From Flavobacterium aquariorum (lineage in GTDB: Bacteria > Bacteroidota > Bacteroidia > Flavobacteriales > Flavobacteriaceae): 64,000 bases of DNA. The position numbers and the translations under genes were made by a program. Below the pieces are notes generated by a model. That model was not told where the DNA came from and did not search any database. It worked only from the letters and a program-made list of their open reading frames with translations. Shown here piece after piece: positions 36,600-47,333 of the stretch. The number at the start of each line of letters is the position of its first letter. Positions within the stretch are counted from its first letter, which is position 1. The stretch is from the NCBI RefSeq assembly GCF_003254745.1, contig NZ_QKXH01000004.1:1-64000 (forward strand). Direction: 5' to 3'.

Positions 36600-38117
36600 A
36601 TGAAAAAGAAATCAATTATACTATATTTAATGACAGGACTTGTGTTTTTAAGTTCATGTGATGATAATCTTGAATTAGAAAATCCAAATCAAAAAACAAC
36701 ATCTTCTTTTTGGAAAACTTCTGATGATCTTGAATCTGGAGTAGCAACCATTTACAATACTCTTGTAGATAATAATAATGCAGGGTATTGGGAAATACAG
36801 GCAATGCAGCTTAAAGAAAACAGAACAGAAAATTTTGTTGCAAGAAATGATGTACCAGACCGTTATGCTGTTTCTTATTATAAGAATGATGCCGGTACGG
36901 GCGTGCCAAGAGACATATTTAAAGCATTATATATTGGGGTTTTCCGCGCCAATCAAGTGATTACTTATGCTCCAAAAATTCAAAACATTGACGAAACAAA
37001 AAGAGAGCAATTATTAGCTGAAGCTACCTTCTTAAGAGGATTGAATTATTTTAATTTGGTTAACGAGTTTGGGGCTGTTCCTATTACTACAGCATTAGTA
37101 GAATCTCAATCAGATTATTTTAAATCAAAATCTACTGAAGCAGAAGTTTGGAGCCAAGTTATATCTGACTTTCAATTTGCGGCCAATAGTGCTTTGCCAG
37201 AGAACTATCCTACTGCTCTTAAAGGAAGAGTGACAAAAAATGCAGCAATCGCTTTTTTAGGGAAGACATATTTGTATATGAAAGATTATGCAAAAGCCGA
37301 AGAGCAATTTAATAAGTTAGTTAATAATGAAGCTACAAATGGATATGGTCTTGTTGATAATTATGCTGAATTATTTGATGGTAAACATGAAAATAGTAAA
37401 GAATCTGTTTTTGAAATTCAGTTTAGCAAAGTTGGTGGTTCAACTATTTGGGGAGGAAGTCCAGCTGAAAGAACAAGAGCAACAACGATGGCTCAGGAAT
37501 GTGCACCTGGTGAAGTAGGGGGATGGAATGAGTTATTGCCTACAACAGTATTGTTAAATGCGATGACAAATGAGAAAACTGTTGATGGTTCATTTGATCC
37601 TAGAGCTTTGGCTACATTGGCTTGGAATTATCCTGGTTGTATTTACTATAATTCAGATTTTGTATCAAAGTTTGGAGCAAATGCTATATGGATTAGAAAA
37701 AATCAAAATTGGTGGAATAATGACGAAGGGGATTGGAAATCTGAATTGAATGAATTCGCAATGCGTTATGCTGATGTTCTTTTAATGCTTGCTGAAGCAA
37801 GAACTATGCAAGGAAATGTAGCTGGTGCTGCACCATTGGTAAAAAGAATTAGAGATAGAGCGAAATTGACGGATATTTCAATGGTAGGATGGTCCAAAGA
37901 TCAAATGATGACTGAGATTATGCATCAAAGAAATGTTGAATTTGCTCGTGAAGGACTACACTTTTTCGATTTAAGAAGATGGGGAACCCTTGAGTCAGTA
38001 ATCAAATCTAGTCAAGTAGGTGGATACCAACTTTTCACTACTAAATTCTCATATTATCCAATTCCACAAAGTGAATTGAATAATAATCCGAATATGACCC
38101 AAAACTCACCTTGGTAA
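36600..38117 (+). CDS. SusD/RagB-family glycan-binding lipoprotein (galactan PUL)
   Basis: The start MKKKSIILYLM gives a proper lipoprotein signal with lipobox VFLSSCDDN. An upstream in-frame Met inside susC would spoil it. SusD features: LELENPNQKTTSSFW, LAEATFLRGLNYFNLVNEFGAVPITT, FAMRYADVLLMLAEARTMQGN, GLHFFDLRRWGTLE and the C-terminal YYPIPQSELNNNPNMTQN. The mature protein should sit at the outer-membrane surface and lid the SusC channel. It lies 10 bp after susC. A 16-bp hairpin follows and may reduce read-through into the GH2 gene. Confidence 0.94.
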   Translation: MKKKSIILYLMTGLVFLSSCDDNLELENPNQKTTSSFWKTSDDLESGVATIYNTLVDNNNAGYWEIQAMQLKENRTENFVARNDVPDRYAVSYYKNDAGTGVPRDIFKALYIGVFRANQVITYAPKIQNIDETKREQLLAEATFLRGLNYFNLVNEFGAVPITTALVESQSDYFKSKSTEAEVWSQVISDFQFAANSALPENYPTALKGRVTKNAAIAFLGKTYLYMKDYAKAEEQFNKLVNNEATNGYGLVDNYAELFDGKHENSKESVFEIQFSKVGGSTIWGGSPAERTRATTMAQECAPGEVGGWNELLPTTVLLNAMTNEKTVDGSFDPRALATLAWNYPGCIYYNSDFVSKFGANAIWIRKNQNWWNNDEGDWKSELNEFAMRYADVLLMLAEARTMQGNVAGAAPLVKRIRDRAKLTDISMVGWSKDQMMTEIMHQRNVEFAREGLHFFDLRRWGTLESVIKSSQVGGYQLFTTKFSYYPIPQSELNNNPNMTQNSPW

Positions 38118-38159
38118 GTTGTTTTATTTGTTTAAATAGTTAGTTTTTCATAAGTGTTT

Positions 38160-38202
38160 GACAAATGATTGATTTAATGTAAATCAATCATTTGTCTTCT
38201 CT
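38160..38202 (+). terminator. Hairpin after galactan-PUL susD
   Basis: GACAAATGATTGATTT (38160-38175) pairs perfectly with AAATCAATCATTTGTC (38181-38196), loop 5 nt, followed by TTCTCTT. It is probably a terminator or partial terminator between susD and the GH2 gene. Confidence 0.65.
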
Positions 38203-38275
38203 TATGATTATTTATTGATAGTTAATTGCTTTGGGATATAAATCAATTGAAATAAGGAGTTAGTTTTAACCATAA

Positions 38276-41512
<3,237 letters not shown>

Positions 41513-41521
41513 AAAAATAAA

Positions 41522-41561
41522 ATTTCACTCCTATTTTAGAAATTATAAATAGGAGTGAAAT
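41522..41561. terminator. Hairpin between GH2 and GH36
   Basis: ATTTCACTCCTATTT (41522-41536) pairs perfectly over 15 bp with AAATAGGAGTGAAAT (41547-41561). No long T run follows, so it may stabilise mRNA ends as much as terminate. Confidence 0.55.
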
Positions 41562-41604
41562 ATAATTGGGCTGATACAAAGGATATTGTTAAAATTAATT
41601 ATTT

Positions 41605-43827
41605 ATGAAAGAAAAACTAAAAATCTGTTTCAATAAAAAGCGCATGTTTACATTGGTTTTTATGTTTGGTGTCATCAGTTTGTGGGCGCAAAAAGTTACA
41701 ATACCTATCGAAACCAATAGCAATATGATCTTGTTGCAAACAGATAGTAACAATAGATTAATGACAGTTTATTTTGGGAAACCTCTGGTAAATACTAGTG
41801 AATATCTAGCAGTTTCCGGAGCTTATAATTTCAAAGATGAAAATGCAGGAATTTATAATGGAGCCTATACTCCGGCAGGAACTTGGAATCTTTCAGAGCC
41901 AGCTATTCAAGTAAAACATGCAGATGGGAATCCATCTTTGGAACTTAAATATGTAAGTCATAAAACAGAAAAGGTTGATGCTAATTCATCTATTACAAGT
42001 ATTGTTTTAAAAGATCCTGTTTATCCATTTGAGGTAACTTTGTTTTATAAAATTTGGGCAAAAGAGAATGTAATCGAGCAATGGACGGAAATAAAGCACA
42101 ATGAAAAGAAAGCTGTTCTGTTGCAGAAATTTGCTTCAGCCAATTTATATTTCACCAATAAAGATTTTTATTTGACCAGTTTTCAAGGTCAGTATTTAAA
42201 AGAAATGCAGCCTATTGAGTCAAAACTTCTACAGGGAATCAGAACAGTAGATTCTAAACTAGGAACAAGGGCAATGTTGCTTCAAAATCCTAATTTTATT
42301 TTATCTTTTGGTAAACCTGCTTCAGATACTGATGGCACAGTTATGCTAGGGCAATTGGCTTGGAGCAGTAATTTCAAGTTAGATTTTGAGGTCGACTCAT
42401 ACAAAAATCTTCGTCTTATAGCTGGGATTAATCCATATGCTTCTGAATATCTTTTACCTGCGAACCAAGTTTTTAAAACACCGTCTCTTATATATGCTTT
42501 ATCTAATAATGGTACTGGTGAGGCCAGCAGAAATCTTCATGATTGGGCAAGAAAATATAGAGTGTTAGATGGGGAAGGACAACGTCTTACATTGTTAAAT
42601 AATTGGGAAGCGACTTATTTTGATTTTGACGAAAATAAAATTGCTGATTTGTTCAAAGATACTAAAGAGATTGGGGTTGATATGTTCTTATTAGATGATG
42701 GATGGTTTGGAAATAAATATCCTAGAAATGATGATAAAGCGGGTCTTGGTGACTGGAAAGAGAATGCGAAGAAATTGCCTCATGGATTAGGCTATTTAGT
42801 AAAAGAAGCTAAAAAAGAGGGCATTAAATTTGGAATTTGGATTGAACCTGAAATGGTAAATCCTAAAAGTGAGTTATACGAAAAGCACTTAGACTGGGTA
42901 ATTCGCCAACCGGAAAGACCAGAAGTGTATTATAGAAACCAATTAGTGCTTGATTTGTCAAATCCCGAGGTACAGGATTTTGTGTTTGGAATTGTTGATG
43001 ATCTTTTTATAAAAAATCCTGAATTGGCATTTATAAAATGGGATTGTAATGCCGTAATTTACAATGCATATTCAGCCTACCTTAATAAAAAAGGTATTCC
43101 ACAATCTAATCTATACGTTGATTATATAAGAGGTTTGTATAAAGTACTAGAGAGAATCCGTGCTAAATATCCTAAAGTTCCTATGATGTTATGCTCCGGT
43201 GGAGGAGGGCGTGGTGATTATGAAATGTTAAAATACTTTACGGAATTCTGGCCAAGTGATGATACCGAGCCTATTGAAAGAATATTTATGCAATGGGATT
43301 ATTCTTATTTCTTTCCTTCTATTACAACGGATAATCATGTGACCGACTGGGGAAAACAGCCTTTAAAATTCAGAGTTGATGTTGCAAGCATGGGTAAGCT
43401 GGGATTTGATATTGTAGTGAGTCATTTAAATGATAAGGATAAATTGTTTTGTAAAGAGGCAATAAAAAATTATAATTCATTCAAAGATGTTGTTTGGCAT
43501 GGTGATTTGTATCGTTTAGTGAATCCTCATGAAAATGATATTTCGGCATTAATGTATGTTGATAAAGACAAAGGCAAAGCAGTTGTTTTTAATTATTTGG
43601 TTAATAATCGATTTATGTTAACAGCAACGCCACTTCCGGTAGTTTTGAAAGGACTGGATCCAAATAAAAAATATGCAATAAAAGAATTGAATGTATATCC
43701 AGGAACTAGTTCGACGATGCCTTCTGAAAATGTTTTTACAGGTGATTTTCTTATGAAGGTCGGTATTAATCCGAGCGTAAATTTGTTGAGGACTAGTGTA
43801 GTACTTGAAATAACAGAAGTGAAATAA
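41605..43827 (+). CDS. Alpha-galactosidase (GH36), exported
   Basis: 740 residues with a signal peptide ending near VISLWAQ. The start could also be the Met at residue 14. An N-terminal beta-supersandwich leads into the barrel: LLNNWEATYFDFDE, DMFLLDDGWFGNKYPRNDD, GLGDWKENAKKLPHGL, KFGIWIEPEMVNPKS. The nucleophile is D480 in FIKWDCNAVI and the acid/base Asp is in EFWPSDDTEPIERI (D552/D553). It removes alpha-galactosyl residues, for example from galactomannan, raffinose-type sugars or pectic galactose caps. It lies between the two halves of the beta-galactan genes and widens the locus to alpha-galactosides. A strong terminator follows. Confidence 0.93.
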   Translation: MKEKLKICFNKKRMFTLVFMFGVISLWAQKVTIPIETNSNMILLQTDSNNRLMTVYFGKPLVNTSEYLAVSGAYNFKDENAGIYNGAYTPAGTWNLSEPAIQVKHADGNPSLELKYVSHKTEKVDANSSITSIVLKDPVYPFEVTLFYKIWAKENVIEQWTEIKHNEKKAVLLQKFASANLYFTNKDFYLTSFQGQYLKEMQPIESKLLQGIRTVDSKLGTRAMLLQNPNFILSFGKPASDTDGTVMLGQLAWSSNFKLDFEVDSYKNLRLIAGINPYASEYLLPANQVFKTPSLIYALSNNGTGEASRNLHDWARKYRVLDGEGQRLTLLNNWEATYFDFDENKIADLFKDTKEIGVDMFLLDDGWFGNKYPRNDDKAGLGDWKENAKKLPHGLGYLVKEAKKEGIKFGIWIEPEMVNPKSELYEKHLDWVIRQPERPEVYYRNQLVLDLSNPEVQDFVFGIVDDLFIKNPELAFIKWDCNAVIYNAYSAYLNKKGIPQSNLYVDYIRGLYKVLERIRAKYPKVPMMLCSGGGGRGDYEMLKYFTEFWPSDDTEPIERIFMQWDYSYFFPSITTDNHVTDWGKQPLKFRVDVASMGKLGFDIVVSHLNDKDKLFCKEAIKNYNSFKDVVWHGDLYRLVNPHENDISALMYVDKDKGKAVVFNYLVNNRFMLTATPLPVVLKGLDPNKKYAIKELNVYPGTSSTMPSENVFTGDFLMKVGINPSVNLLRTSVVLEITEVK

Positions 43828-43860
43828 TGCTGTGGAAAAAATAGACGAGACACACATTTA

Positions 43861-43899
43861 AAAAAAACCTCGAATGGCAAACATTCGAGGTTTTTTTTT
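43861..43899 (+). terminator. Terminator after the GH36 gene
   Basis: AACCTCGAATG / CATTCGAGGTT (43866-43876 and 43882-43892), 5-nt loop, with A run before and T run after (43891-43899). It separates the susCD-GH2-GH36 unit from the galM unit. Confidence 0.9.
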
Positions 43900-43911
43900 A
43901 AAGACTCAAAA

Positions 43912-43957
43912 ACTGGTAGGTACTGGTATGTATGGTTTGAATTTTATTCTACATTTG
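43912..43957 (+). promoter_or_regulatory. Promoter of the galM-GH53 unit with the same direct-repeat operator
   Basis: ACTGGTAGGT and ACTGGTATGT units plus A at 43912-43932, 17 nt before -7 box TACATTTG (43950-43957). Sequence and spacing repeat the promoter at 33298. The galM start follows 24 nt after the -7 box. Confidence 0.8.
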
Positions 43958-43981
43958 GATTTCAAATTTCATAATAAAACA

Positions 43982-45034
43982 ATGGAAATAAAACGCAATT
44001 CACAAATTAAAAGCACTTCCGTAAAAGATTTGTTCGGTTTAATGCCAGACGGAGAGGAAATATACTCTTACGAATTATCCAACAAAAATGGAATGAAGTT
44101 AAAGGTAATCACTTATGGAGCAACGATAACTGAATTGAAAATGCCTTTGAAAAATGGTGAAATTGTTGATGTTGTTTTGGGTTTTGATACTTTAGAGTCT
44201 TATATACAGTCATTTAATCTGGTGAGTCCTCCTTATATGGGAGCCACAGTAGGGAGATATGCAGGAAGAATTTATAACAGTTCTTTTAATTTGAATGGGC
44301 AAAAGGTTGTTCTGAATAAAAATAACAATGATAACTCCTTACATGGTGGCTTCATTGGATTTAGTCAAAAAAATTGGACAGTCAAAAAAGTACATTCAGG
44401 CAGAAAATCAGCAATAACCCTGACGTATTCCAGCCCAGCTGGGGAAGAGAATTATCCAGGAAAATTGACTGTTGAACTTACTTATACACTATCAGAAAAA
44501 AACGAACTGATTATTCAATATAACGCAAAAACTACAGCGGATACCGTGGTGAATTTGACCCATCATAGTTATTTTAATCTGGACGGTCATATATCCAATG
44601 TTTCAGACCAAGAATTAATAGTAAATACCCATCGAATGCTGGAAACTACAGTTGAAAATATTCCAACTGGTAGGTTTTTGGAAATAGAAAATACCGACTT
44701 TGATTTTTTTACACCAAAAAAATGTCCTTCGAAAATAGATAACACTTTTGTTTTGGACAGAAAGGACGAATTTGCTGCTTCGCTTTTTAATAAAAAAAAT
44801 AATTTAAAAATGACAGTGTATACCGACCAGCCTGGAGTTCATATCTATGTCGGCGGGAATTGTTTTAATACGATAAAGGGAAAAGAAAATGCCGATTATC
44901 ATCCGTTAAGTGGAATTTGTTTTGAAACCCAAAATTATCCGGACGCGCCAAATAATCCGAATTTTCCAAGTGCGGTTCTTAAAAAAGGTGCTGAATACAC
45001 TCATAATACAATATATAAGTTTCAATCATTTTAA
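43982..45034 (+). CDS. galM: Aldose 1-epimerase (galactose mutarotase), cytoplasmic
   Basis: The start at MEIKRNSQIKSTSV is chosen because an earlier in-frame Met lies inside the preceding terminator and upstream of the -7 box. The resulting 350 residues match cytoplasmic GalM, unlike the longer exported epimerase at 7365. Signatures: NNDNSLHGGFIGFSQKNW (His), THHSYFNLDGH (His), YTDQPGVHIYVGGN and GICFETQNYPDAPNNPNFP (Glu). The region between, around KIDNTFVLDRKDE, is shorter than usual. It supplies alpha-galactose to GalK. It is first in the unit galM-GH53-GH53-GH2-galKTE, 16 bp before GH53. Confidence 0.9.
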   Translation: MEIKRNSQIKSTSVKDLFGLMPDGEEIYSYELSNKNGMKLKVITYGATITELKMPLKNGEIVDVVLGFDTLESYIQSFNLVSPPYMGATVGRYAGRIYNSSFNLNGQKVVLNKNNNDNSLHGGFIGFSQKNWTVKKVHSGRKSAITLTYSSPAGEENYPGKLTVELTYTLSEKNELIIQYNAKTTADTVVNLTHHSYFNLDGHISNVSDQELIVNTHRMLETTVENIPTGRFLEIENTDFDFFTPKKCPSKIDNTFVLDRKDEFAASLFNKKNNLKMTVYTDQPGVHIYVGGNCFNTIKGKENADYHPLSGICFETQNYPDAPNNPNFPSAVLKKGAEYTHNTIYKFQSF

Positions 45035-45050
45035 AATACTTCGCCCCATC

Positions 45051-46145
45051 ATGAAGAAAATCCTAACCATACTGTCACTTGTCGCTCTGTTGGCTATTCA
45101 ATTTGCCTGTTCAGGTAGTGATTCACCAGGTCCGGTTGTAGACCCACAAGTTGTGACCGATGAGTTTATTCGCGCTGCGGATATTTCATTTCTTCCTGAG
45201 ATAGAAAGTGCCAGTATTGTTTTTAGTAATAATGGCAAAGCCGAAGACATGCTTACCACTTTGAAAAATGCAGGTTGCAATACAATCCGAATTCGTTTAT
45301 GGAAAAATCCAGCCGGCGGACATTCTGGATTAACAGAAGTAAAGGCGCTTGCCGCTCGTGTTAAACAAGCAGGTTTGAAGGTATGGCTTACCGTTCATTA
45401 TTCTGATACTTGGGCAGATCCAGCGGCTCAAACTACTCCAGCCGAATGGAAAAATTTATCGTTTACCGATTTGAAAACGGCTGTCGCCACTTACACATCT
45501 ACAATTATAACAGAAATTAATCCTGATATTATCCAAATTGGGAATGAAATAAACAGCGGTTTGCTTTGGCCTCAAGGACATTTAATTAATCAAGAAGCAC
45601 AATGTATTGATTTATTAAAAACGGCTAGTGCTACCATTAGAAGCAAAGCGCCAAAAACAAAAATTATGGTTCATTATGCAGGAGTAAAAGCTTCGGATAC
45701 GGATTGGTTTTTTACCAAAGTAAAAAGTGTAGATTACGATTATATAGGTCTTTCCTATTATCCAGTTTGGCATGGTAAAGATTTGGCAGTTGTAAAAAGT
45801 ACCATCGATGCTTTGGGTACTAAGTTCAGTAAAAAAGTAGTTATTGCCGAAACGGCTTATCCTTTTACATTAGGGTATGATGATTGGGCAAATAATATCG
45901 TTGGCTTGGATTCTCAATTGGTTTCAGGTTATCCGGCAACTCCGGAAGGACAAAAAAGTTTTATGTTAGCCATTAAAAATCTTGTAAAAACGTCTCAAAG
46001 TGGAATTGGATTTTCGTATTGGGGAGGTGAATGGATTTCGTTCAAAGGGGATCAAGCGAAGGATGGTTCTACGTTTGAAAACCAAGCGCTTTATGATTTT
46101 GATAATAAAGCATTGCCAGTTTTGCAAGTTTTTAATTTAAATTAG
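45051..46145 (+). CDS. Arabinogalactan endo-beta-1,4-galactanase (GH53), lipoprotein
   Basis: The start MKKILTILSLVALL gives 364 residues with lipobox IQFACSGSD; a longer frame overlaps galM and is rejected. GH53 barrel: FIRAADISFLPEIESA, LKNAGCNTIRIRLWKNPAGG, KVWLTVHYSDTWADPAAQTTPAEW, acid/base Glu in IIQIGNEINSGLLWPQG and nucleophile Glu in KVVIAETAYPFTLGYDDWANN. It cuts the beta-1,4-galactan backbone of type I arabinogalactan, probably at the cell surface. A second GH53 follows 6 bp later. The two are clearly different sequences, so they are not a recent duplication. Confidence 0.95.
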   Translation: MKKILTILSLVALLAIQFACSGSDSPGPVVDPQVVTDEFIRAADISFLPEIESASIVFSNNGKAEDMLTTLKNAGCNTIRIRLWKNPAGGHSGLTEVKALAARVKQAGLKVWLTVHYSDTWADPAAQTTPAEWKNLSFTDLKTAVATYTSTIITEINPDIIQIGNEINSGLLWPQGHLINQEAQCIDLLKTASATIRSKAPKTKIMVHYAGVKASDTDWFFTKVKSVDYDYIGLSYYPVWHGKDLAVVKSTIDALGTKFSKKVVIAETAYPFTLGYDDWANNIVGLDSQLVSGYPATPEGQKSFMLAIKNLVKTSQSGIGFSYWGGEWISFKGDQAKDGSTFENQALYDFDNKALPVLQVFNLN

Positions 46146-46151
46146 AAGAAG

Positions 46152-47186
46152 ATGAAAAAAGTATATAGTTCATTGGTAATTCTTTTAGTATTGGTTTTCA
46201 CATATTGCACTACTAATAAAACAATACAGCAATCCAAAGAAGATACTTTCGCCAAAGGTGCCGATGTGGGTTGGTTGCCACAAATGGAAGCAACAGGATA
46301 CAAATTCTATGATACCGATGGATCCCAAAAAGATTGTTTGCAACTGTTGAAAGACCGAGGAATGAATACCATTAGACTGCGAGTTTGGGTAAATCCTTCG
46401 GATGACAAAGCAAGCGGACATTGCAGTAAGGAAGAAACGGTAGCTATGGCAATTCGTGCACAAAAAATGGGAATGCGAATCATGATTGACTTTCATTATA
46501 GTGATTCTTGGGCCGATCCCGGCAAACAAAATAAGCCTTTGGAATGGAGAAATCATACTTTCTCAGAATTGCTGAATGATGTTTATTTTCACACAACCGA
46601 TGTTTTGAAAGCGCTCAAAGATGTTGGAATTACACCGGAATGGGTGCAAGTGGGTAACGAAATTCCAGGAGGTATGTTATGGCCGGAAGGAAGTACAGAC
46701 AACTTTGGTCAGTTGGCACAATTGCTCAATAAAGGATATGATGCGACCAAGGCTGTAGATAAAAATATCAAAGTTATTGTTCACTTAGACGAAGGGAATA
46801 ACAGTAAAAAATTTAGATGGTTCTTTGATAATGCAAAAATTCATAATGTTAAGTATGATGTGATAGGATTGTCCTATTATCCTTTTTGGATCAAAACGGA
46901 TTACAAAGAAAACATTGCAGATTTGGCTAATAATCTAAATGACATGGCGGCTAGATATGATAAAGAAGTTATGGTTGTTGAGGTTGGTGGCATTGATACG
47001 CAGGAACAAAATACATATGACATGTTAGTAGCTGTTATAAAAGCGGTAAAAGCAGTGCCAAATAATAAAGGATTAGGTGTAATTTACTGGGAACCTCAAG
47101 GAGCAAAATCATGGAGTCACTATGAATTGAGTGCCTGGAGATCAGATGGAAAACCCTCTATGGCATTGGATGCGTTTAAAGAATAA
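46152..47186 (+). CDS. Second endo-beta-1,4-galactanase (GH53), lipoprotein
   Basis: 344 residues, lipobox-like LVFTYCTTN. GH53 motifs: TFAKGADVGWLPQMEATG, DRGMNTIRLRVWVNPSDD, RIMIDFHYSDSWADPGKQNKPLEW, acid/base in WVQVGNEIPGGMLWPEGS and nucleophile in VMVVEVGGIDTQEQ. It keeps the ADVGWLPQ N-terminus of classical galactanases, whereas its upstream neighbour has ADISFLPE. The pair may differ in location, processivity or product length. It lies 6 bp after the first GH53 and is followed by a hairpin repeat. Confidence 0.94.
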   Translation: MKKVYSSLVILLVLVFTYCTTNKTIQQSKEDTFAKGADVGWLPQMEATGYKFYDTDGSQKDCLQLLKDRGMNTIRLRVWVNPSDDKASGHCSKEETVAMAIRAQKMGMRIMIDFHYSDSWADPGKQNKPLEWRNHTFSELLNDVYFHTTDVLKALKDVGITPEWVQVGNEIPGGMLWPEGSTDNFGQLAQLLNKGYDATKAVDKNIKVIVHLDEGNNSKKFRWFFDNAKIHNVKYDVIGLSYYPFWIKTDYKENIADLANNLNDMAARYDKEVMVVEVGGIDTQEQNTYDMLVAVIKAVKAVPNNKGLGVIYWEPQGAKSWSHYELSAWRSDGKPSMALDAFKE

Positions 47187-47188
47187 TA

Positions 47189-47300
47189 AACCATATAAGA
47201 TATATAAGTTCATATAAGTTGAAGCGCAATAAAACATTTGCAAACAAAATGAATAATTCAAATAAGTGACCTTATATGAGCTTAAATGCCTTATATGGTT
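47189..47300. repeat. ACCATATAAG-family repeat forming a large hairpin
   Basis: AACCATATAAG (47189-47199) pairs with CTTATATGGTT (47290-47300), and AAGTTCATATAAG (47206-47218) with CTTATATGAGCTT (47271-47283, one mismatch). The loop is 52 nt. The right arm, inverted, equals 17981-18000 over 20 bp, and the left arm resembles 5677-5700. It lies between GH53 and GH2 inside a presumed operon. Confidence 0.7.
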
Positions 47301-47333
47301 CAAAAAAAACTAAAACTCTAATTTGTTTTAAAA

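Noticed and set aside
43874..43981. An upstream Met that would extend the cytoplasmic GalM by 36 residues
   Set aside because: That Met lies in the terminator stem of the preceding gene and upstream of the -7 box, and the added peptide is not part of the GalM fold.
44910..45050. A long N-terminal extension of the first GH53
   Set aside because: The extension overlaps the end of galM in another frame and would remove the clear lipoprotein signal beginning at 45051.
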